Shown here: positions 31,975 through 39,175 of the stretch, in pieces
Layout: each line of letters opens with the position of its first letter
How positions within the stretch are numbered: the first letter of the stretch is position 1
Assembly (NCBI GenBank): GCA_023439505.1
Contig: JAEXNR010000014.1
Coordinates: forward strand, 1 to 64,000
Origin: Bacillota bacterium
GTDB lineage: Bacteria > Bacillota > Clostridia > Lachnospirales > Lachnospiraceae
Direction of reading: 5' to 3'
DNA: 64,000 bases
Notes under the pieces: generated by a model
The model's database searches: none
What the model was told of the DNA's origin: nothing
The model's input: the letters and a program-made list of their open reading frames with translations, nothing else
Position numbers and translations under genes: made by a program

Positions 31975-33354
31975 TTAACCTTTTTCCATACAAATCTCTT
32001 TCACTTTTGCCATAAATCCGCCCCTGTAAACACTGCATATCATCAAGCCTCGTTGATAGACTGCATTGTCACCATGATTTGTCGCAAGAGCGTCCGCACG
32101 ACATCCGCCCCCACAACTAAGCTTATATTCACACTCACGACACTCTGCGTTGCCCTCCGTAATATCACAAACTTTTATTCCCACCAATTTGCGGAAATAA
32201 GAATTGGGGTCGGCATATAGTTCAGACAAATGTACTTCCATAAGCTTTGGCAGCCTCTTTTCAATTGTAGTGGATACCCAGCCAATACATGGCACGAGTG
32301 TACTGTCCGGAAGTAGATACGGCCTGTTGCGGCACAGAGTGCAGGATACGCGTTGCTGGTTAAAGGGATCCTCCTTCTTATTCTCCCAGAATTCAAAACC
32401 GCCGCCACGATAACCTTTCACTATGCCCTCTATAAGGTTCAGTGCAAATGGATTGCCGTCAGCCTTGTAACGGGCAAGCATCTCGAGATACTCCTGACAG
32501 ACAATTGCCGGAGCAGACACAACCCCTGTGACTGCCTCACCAATAGGAAAGACGAAGCTGGCCTTCCAGGTTGATACCCCAATATCTTTCATTAATTCGT
32601 ATGTGTCTAAAACCGTATGGACGCTGTCAGCATGAAACTTTGAGTTTACAAGTAATCCATAACCTTTCTTCACTATCTTACGAAATGCCGCGATTGCAAC
32701 ATTTTCCGAACCGCAGGTTCCTCTCAAATAATCGTGCATACCTACACCATCAAGACTGGAATCAAAAGTCCAGGACAAATTACGCTTTTTCATCTTCGCA
32801 AAAAAATCATCGTCCAGAAGCATAGCATTTGTGTGAAAATGTGATATGTATATATTTCTGCGCAAAAGTTCATCCACGATCTCCCAAAGATAAGGTGACA
32901 TCTGAGGTTCTCCGCCGGAAAGCTCTACTTCGATCACACCTGCCTCATCTAATTGTGCAATCAGCGCAAAGAGCTGTTCTTTTGTCAATTCTTTATATTT
33001 ATTTCGACCGCCGGACATATAGCAGTGCCTGCATCGCAGGTTACAGTCTCCTGTTATGCTCCAAATTACGCTGTGAATATATCCATTGGAATGCTTGCAA
33101 AACTTTTGATAATCCATAATTCTCGAGGGGATTTCCAATGAGGTGATAAAACCGCCGGCCATCATAGCATCAATATTTTTGGTAACAGTTTCATCTTTTT
33201 CATCGCCAAAATCCGTCACCCCGTCACAGCATAAAAGCACTAGAAATTCTTCGTGAGACAATATGCGTGGTGTAAGATGGTATGGACTTACCAGGCAATA
33301 TGGCAGCCCATCAAATCCTCTTAATCGGAACGGCTCGCATAGCTTATAGTACAT
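31975..33354 (-). CDS. Radical SAM/SPASM peptide maturase
   Basis: Predicted to modify the Cys-rich precursor encoded just upstream. In 459 residues it has three parts. An N-terminal region (1-90) opens FRLRGFDGLPYCLV and may recognise the leader. The radical SAM barrel has Cys104, Cys108 and Cys111 (CNLRCRHC) for the SAM-binding cluster and SGGEPQ. A C-terminal SPASM domain contains CTLC, VPCIGW, CRECEYKLSCGGGC and a late Cys for auxiliary clusters. This is the layout of thioether-forming (sacti/ranthipeptide) and other C-C or C-S bond-forming maturases; the bond made here cannot be told. AGGAGGAG stands nine bases before ATG 33354. Probably cotranscribed with the precursor. Confidence 0.93.
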   Translation of the reverse strand: MYYKLCEPFRLRGFDGLPYCLVSPYHLTPRILSHEEFLVLLCCDGVTDFGDEKDETVTKNIDAMMAGGFITSLEIPSRIMDYQKFCKHSNGYIHSVIWSITGDCNLRCRHCYMSGGRNKYKELTKEQLFALIAQLDEAGVIEVELSGGEPQMSPYLWEIVDELLRRNIYISHFHTNAMLLDDDFFAKMKKRNLSWTFDSSLDGVGMHDYLRGTCGSENVAIAAFRKIVKKGYGLLVNSKFHADSVHTVLDTYELMKDIGVSTWKASFVFPIGEAVTGVVSAPAIVCQEYLEMLARYKADGNPFALNLIEGIVKGYRGGGFEFWENKKEDPFNQQRVSCTLCRNRPYLLPDSTLVPCIGWVSTTIEKRLPKLMEVHLSELYADPNSYFRKLVGIKVCDITEGNAECRECEYKLSCGGGCRADALATNHGDNAVYQRGLMICSVYRGGFMAKVKEICMEKG

Positions 33355-33389
33355 CGTTAAGTTCTCCTCCTATTAAATCAATCTTACTG

Positions 33390-33527
33390 TTACATTGTCG
33401 CCAAAGCTTTGTCTGCACCACAGTGAAAAGCCGGATTATTACAGTAAGAATTTCCCATCAGAGATGGTATCTCCGCAGTTGGTTCCGTTGGGATTATTTG
33501 AATGTTAATTGGGATTGCTCCTATGTT
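33390..33527 (-). pseudogene. In-frame second core-like segment after the precursor stop
   Basis: Directly after the TAG of the precursor (33528-33530) the same frame stays open for 45 codons to a TAA. It contains NSYCNNPAFHC, which repeats the precursor's SPYCNNPNC; the shared codons differ mainly at synonymous third positions (TGC/TGT, CCC/CCG). There is no ribosome site for an independent start except a poor one before an ATG at 33458. It is best read as the remains of a longer or two-core precursor cut by a nonsense mutation, or as a readthrough extension. Confidence 0.5.
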
Positions 33528-33767
33528 CTAGTGGTAACTGGAGCAATTGGGATTATTGCAGTAAGGTGAGCTGTAAATCCCTCCAAACTTCAGTGGCTGC
33601 TGGCATACAGGGCATGTGGACTGCGTACCGCAATCACCTCCGCTGACAAGGTCAAGTGCCTCATCCGGGATGGCCGCTTTTCCCTCGAGATACTCCTGCG
33701 CTTCCTGTTCCGTGATATCCTTTCCGAGTTTTTCCCTGGCAAGGGCTATGATTTGTTCTGTTGTCAT
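33528..33767 (-). CDS. RiPP precursor peptide, double-glycine leader and Cys-rich core
   Basis: Substrate of the radical SAM maturase and the NHLM exporter. The 79-residue product has a charged helical leader (residues 1-44) ending in EALDLVSGG, the double-glycine site for C39 peptidases and typical of NHLM/Nif11-type leaders. The 35-residue core has Cys46, Cys52, Cys55, Cys70 and Cys75 in the order DC..TCPVC..YCNNPNC. ATG 33767 is chosen because GGAGGA stands seven bases upstream; the frame is open further up to 34001, but that part lies over the promoter. The core could become a thioether-bridged peptide. Its promoter shares a 67-bp element with the exporter operon. Confidence 0.87.
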   Translation of the reverse strand: MTTEQIIALAREKLGKDITEQEAQEYLEGKAAIPDEALDLVSGGDCGTQSTCPVCQQPLKFGGIYSSPYCNNPNCSSYH

Positions 33768-33812
33768 TGTGGTTTCCTCCTCTTCGTGTACACCTATAAT
33801 TCGGGTATTTTC

Positions 33813-33879
33813 AGTGTAGCCATTTGAGTAAAAATCCTCAATGGGTTTGCCATTTTCCGCAAATTTAACGACAGAATAC
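33813..33879 (-). promoter_or_regulatory. Precursor promoter with shared 67-bp element (copy B)
   Basis: TTGAGG-17-TACACT (33836-33841 and 33813-33818, minus strand), overlapped by the dyad AATGGCAAACCCATT (33840-33854), with GTATTCTGTC at 33870-33879. Same spacing as copy A at 28064-28130. The -10 is weaker than in copy A. Confidence 0.72.
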
Positions 33880-33945
33880 ACAGATGGTATTTCCATATGT
33901 CTGATCCGGCTCCAATTACCAGCGCCCATCACTAAGCTGCAACTG

Positions 33946-33995
33946 AAAAGGACGTACTGCATCCTAACTAAAATTGTTAGGATTGCAATACGTCC
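33946..33995 (-). terminator. Terminator of the MerR gene
   Basis: A stem of about 19 bp (GGACGTATTGCAATCCTAAC with its complement, one bulge and one mismatch) and a 7-base loop, followed by TTTT on the minus strand. It separates the MerR unit from the RiPP promoter. Confidence 0.78.
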
Positions 33996-34098
33996 CCACA
34001 TTAAATATTACATACAGAATCTACTTTTCATCATTTAAAATCAGAATCTGCTTTTCATCATTTACTCTGTTATCCTTTTTTTGTATTTCAATCAATTA

Positions 34099-34863
34099 TC
34101 AGGCATCAGCACCCGTATAGATGAAGATCGCATCCCTTAAGAATTTTGCAAGCCCCGGCTGCATCTTATCGTAATAAGCAGTAAAGCGCGCATCATCGAT
34201 ATACATTTGTGCAATTCCGGCATGTGCCTCCCTGCTATAGCTGCTCCAGCTATAGGAAAGCCATTGCTTGTGAAGTTCGGCCGTCTTCTGACCCAGTTCT
34301 CCGCCCGGATCACCGGTCTGAAAAGCTTTCCCCAGGGTATCTTGTACCTCCTGCCCCAACTTCTCAAAGCGTTCATATTCCTCCTTTGTCATGTTCAGAA
34401 GCTTTTGATTCGATTGATTTACCTGCTCCTCACCATATTTTTCTCTGATTTCCCTGCCGTACTTCTCCTCATTATCCTCAACCAGCTTTTGCTTAAATCC
34501 TTGAAACTTTTCTTTATCGTTCATTTTCCTTATTCCTTTCTTTGCTTCAATGGTGTTCTTTACATTTGTAATCAGAAGCTCTAATTGCTGCTTTTGATCA
34601 AGAAGGTTTGTCAGATGCTCTTGCAATGCCTTCATCTCATCAAAGGAAGTCTGCAGTATGATTGCTTTGATGGTATTAAGGCTAACACCCATCTTTCGGT
34701 AGAACATAATCTGCTGCAGCAGATCAACTTCTCTTCCACCATATATTCTGTAACCTGATGAATTGATTCTTGCCGGCTTAAGAATCCCTACTTCATCATA
34801 ATATCTTAGGGTTCTGGTGCTGATCCCTGCCATCTTAGCCAATGCCTGCACTGTATATTCCAT
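34099..34863 (-). CDS. MerR family regulator with TipAS-like drug-binding domain
   Basis: A 254-residue activator. The MerR helix-turn-helix is at residues 1-70 (YTVQALAKMAGISTRTLRYYDEVG), a dimerising coiled coil follows to about 120, and the C-terminal 130 residues match the TipAS/Mta ligand domain (Trp/Tyr-rich HKQWLSYSWSSYS and AGIAQMYIDDARFTAYYD). TipA-type proteins bind thiopeptide antibiotics and activate their own promoter; the promoter here has the 19-bp spacer such activators need. Adjacent to a peptide-antibiotic-like island, which may be meaningful, but it faces its own terminator. Confidence 0.93.
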   Translation of the reverse strand: MEYTVQALAKMAGISTRTLRYYDEVGILKPARINSSGYRIYGGREVDLLQQIMFYRKMGVSLNTIKAIILQTSFDEMKALQEHLTNLLDQKQQLELLITNVKNTIEAKKGIRKMNDKEKFQGFKQKLVEDNEEKYGREIREKYGEEQVNQSNQKLLNMTKEEYERFEKLGQEVQDTLGKAFQTGDPGGELGQKTAELHKQWLSYSWSSYSREAHAGIAQMYIDDARFTAYYDKMQPGLAKFLRDAIFIYTGADA

Positions 34864-34886
34864 CCTTTCGCCTCCTTACAAATTGC

Positions 34887-34917
34887 AGTTTAGACCTTAA
34901 CGCCGCGTAAATGTCAA
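34887..34917 (-). promoter_or_regulatory. MerR-type promoter with 19-bp spacer
   Basis: TTGACA and TAAACT on the minus strand are 19 bases apart, the overlong spacing that MerR activators correct. The spacer holds the dyad GACATTTACGC / GCGTTAAGGTC with two mismatches. Autoregulation by the 34099-34863 protein is expected. Confidence 0.75.
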
Positions 34918-34955
34918 TACCCTAATTTAAATATATCAAAAATATTTTTATAAAA

Positions 34956-34989
34956 ATACTGACAATATGATTTCTCAAATTGTCAGTAT
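34956..34989 (-). terminator. Terminator of the YolD/Y-polymerase operon
   Basis: Perfect 11-bp stem ATACTGACAAT / ATTGTCAGTAT, 12-base loop, then TTTTTATA on the minus strand. Confidence 0.85.
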
Positions 34990-34997
34990 GCTAAATT

Positions 34998-35420
34998 TTA
35001 TAACATGCTCTCAAATATCTGCCCCTCTATGCTGATTATTTCATAAATGGGGATTACTGTGCCGTCCGTCATAAGAACGTTCCGTTTATAGTTATCGATC
35101 TTTTGAACCGTGCCGGCGACCGTCACATAAGCGCCGCCAAGCTTCTTATCATCCGGTTGAAAATAAGTGATTTCGATGTTTGGATCCTCATTTCTCCGAT
35201 CCGTCAGCATTTGCAGTCGATTGCTCAAAGCGTCCTTCCTGTACTCATCCAGTACAACCCGCTCGCCGGTAATTCGGGCAGTTTCTTTGATCGCACTATC
35301 ATAACCGGTCAGAGCGGCAAAGGGGGAAAACTGAGCGGCCCGGTCAAATATTGTCATATGAGGATGTGTCTCAGAGACATGATGCGCCAGATTAATGATA
35401 TCGTCATAGTTCTTCGTCAT
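34998..35420 (-). CDS. YolD-like protein
   Basis: A 140-residue protein of the YolD family, which is regularly encoded with UvrX-type Y-family polymerases in Firmicutes and is thought to regulate them. Diagnostic stretches are HPHMTIFDRAAQFSPFAALTGYDSAI in the N-terminal half and the C-terminal TDGTVIPIYEIISIEG; the middle is a charged helix (LSNRLQMLTDRR). It overlaps the polymerase gene by 4 bases. Confidence 0.88.
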   Translation of the reverse strand: MTKNYDDIINLAHHVSETHPHMTIFDRAAQFSPFAALTGYDSAIKETARITGERVVLDEYRKDALSNRLQMLTDRRNEDPNIEITYFQPDDKKLGGAYVTVAGTVQKIDNYKRNVLMTDGTVIPIYEIISIEGQIFESML

Positions 35421-36937
35421 GCCTTATGCCCTCCGATCTGCCTGTTCCGGTTTACAGTAGTTGCACCTTCCTCCAGATTCATGCCCTTTAGAATGGCGTT
35501 CTTTCCGTGTTTCTTTTTTATCTCCAGCATCACCTGCTGCAGCTTTTTCTCTCGTGCAAGTTCTGCCTCTTCCTCGATTTTTTTCTCCTCTACAGCCGCA
35601 TAATCAGTAAAAAGATCAAGCTGTTCAAAGTGTTCCGACTTTTGTGCTGTCTCATCAACAACATGATTTGCTGTAATATAAGCTCTTCTGACAAGAAGAT
35701 TTTTATCGACAATGCGTTCAAACAGTTGTGTAGCCGCATCCAGAATCTGTTTCGTAGAAGAGGTCTGTCTGCCAAGATTTATGGTACCGTGGGCAGATTT
35801 GGGAACAGAACGTCCATAATGGTCCCTGGTGATTTCACCGCGATATAATTTCTTGATCACAGGATCTGTCAGATTATCGATGTCATATCCCACCGTCATA
35901 ACAAGCTGATCGGTCACAAGCCTTTTATCCACCAGATCAAGTACCAGCAGATCCGTCATTTCCCGTACGACCAGCTTTGCCTTTTCATAGGGATAGGCAC
36001 TTTGCAGCACCTGTCCGGATCCAATACTGTTCGTACCCGGCTTATATGCCTTGATATCTGCTATGGTGCAGGGCTCCCAACCCCAAGCATGGTCGATCAG
36101 CAGTTCGGCGTTGATGCCAAATATCTTATACAATAAATCCTCATTGTAGTAATCGGCAGGCTTTCCAAGTGAGCATCTTGCAATATCTCCCATCGTGTAG
36201 AGACCATGTTCCTCTAATTTTTTTGCATATCCTTTTCCAACACGCCAGAAGTCCGTGAGGGGACGATGTGCCCAGAGTGACCTGCGATAGCTCATTTCAT
36301 CCAGCTCTGCGATCCGCATCCCGTTGCTGTCAGCCGGTATGTGCTTCGCCTGTATGTCCATGGCAATTTTGCACAGATAAAGGTTTGTGCCAATTCCGGC
36401 AGTTGCTGTTATTCCGGTGGTATTGAATACGTCCAGAATTATCTTCATGGTTAGTTCGCGGGCTGTAAGATGGTAGGTCTTCAGATAATCGGTGGCATCA
36501 AGAAATACCTCGTCGATAGAGTAAACATGAATATCTTCAGGGGCGATATAATTCAAATAGATATGGTAAATCCGGGTACTGTACTCCATATAATATGCCA
36601 TCCTCGGCGGCGCAGCAATATAATCCAGCGCAAGACCCGGTTCGGCTTTCACCTGCTGATCGTTGAAAGAAGCTCCGGAAAAGCTCCGTCCAGGTGCTTT
36701 ACGCCGCCGTTGTGCATTCACTTCGTTAACCTTTTGCACAACCTCAAACAATCTGGCTCTGCCGGAAATCCCGTAAGCCTTAAGCGAGGGAGATACGGCG
36801 AGACAGATGGTCTTCTCCGTACGGCTTGCGTCAGCGACAACAAGATTGGTAGTCAATGGGTCAAGACCTCGTTCCATACACTCAACCGAAGCATAGAAGG
36901 ATTTTAAATCGATTGCTATATAGGTTCTGTTCTTCAT
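35417..36937 (-). CDS. Y-family DNA polymerase (UvrX/ImpB type)
   Basis: Error-prone translesion polymerase of 506 residues. The palm motif IAIDLKSFYASVECMERG begins at residue 6 (the first Asp is catalytic), and the second acidic motif is VYSIDEVFLDATDY. The finger, thumb and little-finger regions follow, with a Glu/Lys-rich coiled region near 450. The start is assigned to ATG 36937, the conserved beginning; the nearest ribosome site AAGGAGG is 13 bases away, which is long. An upstream TTG at 37000 lies just past the -10 and has no site. SOS control is usual for this family, but no clear LexA box was found; a 15-bp triple repeat lies upstream. Confidence 0.92.
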   Translation of the reverse strand: MKNRTYIAIDLKSFYASVECMERGLDPLTTNLVVADASRTEKTICLAVSPSLKAYGISGRARLFEVVQKVNEVNAQRRRKAPGRSFSGASFNDQQVKAEPGLALDYIAAPPRMAYYMEYSTRIYHIYLNYIAPEDIHVYSIDEVFLDATDYLKTYHLTARELTMKIILDVFNTTGITATAGIGTNLYLCKIAMDIQAKHIPADSNGMRIAELDEMSYRRSLWAHRPLTDFWRVGKGYAKKLEEHGLYTMGDIARCSLGKPADYYNEDLLYKIFGINAELLIDHAWGWEPCTIADIKAYKPGTNSIGSGQVLQSAYPYEKAKLVVREMTDLLVLDLVDKRLVTDQLVMTVGYDIDNLTDPVIKKLYRGEITRDHYGRSVPKSAHGTINLGRQTSSTKQILDAATQLFERIVDKNLLVRRAYITANHVVDETAQKSEHFEQLDLFTDYAAVEEKKIEEEAELAREKKLQQVMLEIKKKHGKNAILKGMNLEEGATTVNRNRQIGGHKA

Positions 36938-37017
36938 GTGATGCTGTACGCCTCCTTCAAAATTTATTCCGTATATAGTTTTAATTTCATCCGTCTGCAA
37001 TGTGTTTCATTAGCTTC

Positions 37018-37023
37018 ATTATA
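37018..37023 (-). promoter_or_regulatory. -10 box of the polymerase operon
   Basis: TATAAT on the minus strand with transcription expected near 37011. No good -35 is seen 17 bases upstream, so an activator or derepression may be required. The 15-bp repeats begin 50 bases further upstream. Confidence 0.5.
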
Positions 37024-37071
37024 ACACTTACCGGCAAAAAGATACCTTTCTTTTTTATAGTTTCATTTTTT

Positions 37072-37116
37072 CTTTGTATGTTTGCTCTTTGTATGTTTGC
37101 TCTTTGTATGTTTGTT
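37072..37116. repeat. Three 15-bp tandem repeats upstream of the Y-polymerase
   Basis: CTTTGTATGTTTGCT three times in a row (the third with one change), followed by two looser copies near TTAGTATCGTGTG and TCAGTATCG. On the minus strand each unit contains GCAAACATACAAAG. Too short and too regular for CRISPR. Confidence 0.85.
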
Positions 37117-37162
37117 CTTAGTATCGTGTGTTCTCAGTATCGTTTTTGGGGACACAAAAATA

Positions 37163-37203
37163 ACCCTCTTCACAGAAATAAATCATTTCTTCCATAAAGA
37201 GAG
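37163..37203 (-). terminator. Probable terminator of the EAL/GGDEF gene
   Basis: Interrupted stem (CTCTT / AAGAG outer, AGAAAT / ATTTCT inner) followed by GGTTATTTTTG on the minus strand, about 55 bases past the stop. Confidence 0.5.
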
Positions 37204-37256
37204 TAGACATGATAAGTTTTCAACCGGATGTCCGGATATGCAGGATCATAGAACGG

Positions 37257-39002
37257 TCAGATAAAATGAGACAGCTTTTTGTTTTTCTCCTGTTTCTTCA
37301 AACAAGCCAGCAATTCCGTCAGTTGATAGACATTATGATACTTCCTGCGATCATTGTTTAATACAACCGCTGTCAGCGAAATCAAAGGAAATTTCTCCGA
37401 TTCTCCGCGCCGGTTTGATGTTATAATAAAGCCCTGATCAATATCGGACTGATTGTAAAAAGATAATACTCCAACTTCAAACTGCTTGATCATATCCTGA
37501 AAATAGTCATCTGTGATATGATCATATACGACAACCACAAAATCATCTCCTCCCACATGCCCGATAAAGCTGGCATCCCGGATATTGGTTTTTAAAACAT
37601 TCGCAAGCAGTTTTATAATCAAATCACCGTTTTCAAATCCGTAGACATCATTATATGCTTTAAAGTTATCGATATCAATATAAGCGACGCTGTATTTGTC
37701 AATTCCCTCAATGCACTGATTTAGTTTCTGTTCTACGATCATATTGCCGGGTAAGCCGGACAATGGATTTTGATTCATTGCATTCGTTACTTCAATCTCC
37801 GTTGTCTTTTGGAGTAAATCTTTAATGGTAACCGTACCGATATACTTTTTGTTGTCTGTAACGACAATAAAATCATATAATTTATCATTGGTTCTTGACA
37901 TAGCAAGATAGGATACGGCACTGATCGGCATCTTATCTTCCACCGAGAGAAAATTTCTATCCATAAGCTCTGAAATGGGTTTATTTTGATTCAGAGAAAA
38001 TCCATAATGTCCGCTCATTTTTAATGCGAGTTTCTCCTGCGTAATAATACCGATGGGAACATCATTTTCAATTACACATAAACCAAAAAAATCAGGATTA
38101 TGCCGAAAGATATGATACACAAACAAAGCAGTAACATCGGGTGCCACAATAGCAGTATACGTACTGATGCTTTTAATATGGGTATTCGATATTGTTCCGG
38201 GGTATTCCTGACTATTATTTTTATTGATCTCATGGATTGTCACTAATATGTCTTTCTGTATCTCAAGCACTGAAGCATTCGGACGCTGGATATAATACCC
38301 CTGTCCATACTGAACACCTAACTTAATCAGCGTCTCCAATTCCTCATAGGTCTCAATACCCTCTGCCACCAGTTTAATGTTTGATACCTTGGAAAGCTCT
38401 ACCATTCCCTTCACCACCGCATATTTTAAACGATCTGAATTAATGTCCCTGATCAGCTTCATATCAATCTTGATATAATTCGGATTGACGTCACTAATCA
38501 GATTCAAACCGGAATATCCTGACCCGGTATCATCAATGGCAATTTTATAGTCCTGACTTTTATAATGATCTATGGTAAGTAAAAATGCATTCATATCTGA
38601 GATTACATTTCTTTCTGTGATCTCAAAAATTATATTATTTGGCTTCATATCATAATGCATCAGAAATTCTTTGGTAAATCCCTTGATAAATTTCTCATCA
38701 TGCATTGTATTCGGATTTACATTGATAAACAGCATCTTATCGTAGGGTGGTACCATAAATTTGAACGCGGCTTCCAGGGCGGTCGTTCTGCATAACAATT
38801 CCAGATCCCATAATCTATTGTATTCACTGGCAATGGTGAACAGCATTTCCGGATGATTGATTTCACTTTCGCAGGTGATACGGCTCAGCGCCTCATGCCC
38901 CAGAATACTTCCGTCTTTTAAGGATATAATCGGCTGAAATACAGTCTTTATCTGTTTTTTACTTATGATGACTTCCAGTGCATCCTTATATAGGTCTGCC
39001 AT
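37257..39002 (-). CDS. EAL-CBS-GGDEF cyclic-di-GMP protein
   Basis: A 581-residue soluble protein with three parts. The N-terminal EAL phosphodiesterase domain (about 12-255) keeps EALSR, NVNP, EITER, IDDTGSGYSG, KIDMKLIR, EGIET and QGYYIQRP, so metal and substrate residues appear complete. A pair of CBS motifs (about 275-405) may sense a nucleotide. The C-terminal GGDEF-like domain (about 415-575) has GGDDF in place of GGDEF and LSGLPGN where the usual start is LTGLPN. The likely net activity is hydrolysis of c-di-GMP, with the degenerate cyclase domain as sensor or weak cyclase. A GAGG before ATG 39002 is weak. It is not part of the trp operon. Confidence 0.92.
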   Translation of the reverse strand: MADLYKDALEVIISKKQIKTVFQPIISLKDGSILGHEALSRITCESEINHPEMLFTIASEYNRLWDLELLCRTTALEAAFKFMVPPYDKMLFINVNPNTMHDEKFIKGFTKEFLMHYDMKPNNIIFEITERNVISDMNAFLLTIDHYKSQDYKIAIDDTGSGYSGLNLISDVNPNYIKIDMKLIRDINSDRLKYAVVKGMVELSKVSNIKLVAEGIETYEELETLIKLGVQYGQGYYIQRPNASVLEIQKDILVTIHEINKNNSQEYPGTISNTHIKSISTYTAIVAPDVTALFVYHIFRHNPDFFGLCVIENDVPIGIITQEKLALKMSGHYGFSLNQNKPISELMDRNFLSVEDKMPISAVSYLAMSRTNDKLYDFIVVTDNKKYIGTVTIKDLLQKTTEIEVTNAMNQNPLSGLPGNMIVEQKLNQCIEGIDKYSVAYIDIDNFKAYNDVYGFENGDLIIKLLANVLKTNIRDASFIGHVGGDDFVVVVYDHITDDYFQDMIKQFEVGVLSFYNQSDIDQGFIITSNRRGESEKFPLISLTAVVLNNDRRKYHNVYQLTELLACLKKQEKNKKLSHFI

Positions 39003-39175
39003 GTAAAAAACCTCGTTTTCCTATGTATTTGTATTTTAAGCATATTTTAGCAGATGTATATTCCCTTATCGTACAAATTATTGTAAAGGTTTTGTAAAGT
39101 ATATATGAATTCCAGATCATGACAGGAGCCTGAAAATATCAGCACTTATTCGAATGATGTCCTCTTTATCTCGTA

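Noticed and set aside
33768..34001. Longer precursor starting at 34001 or at an ATG near 33885
   Set aside because: No ribosome site there, and the extra part coincides with the promoter element that is shared with the exporter operon and is not conserved as protein.
37072..37116. Short tandem repeats as a CRISPR array
   Set aside because: Units are contiguous without spacers. The same holds for the repeats at 1221-1314 and 10516-10587.
37100..37130. LexA box in GAACAAACATAC before the Y-polymerase
   Set aside because: Only about 9 of 14 positions fit the Bacillus-type consensus and there is no dyad.
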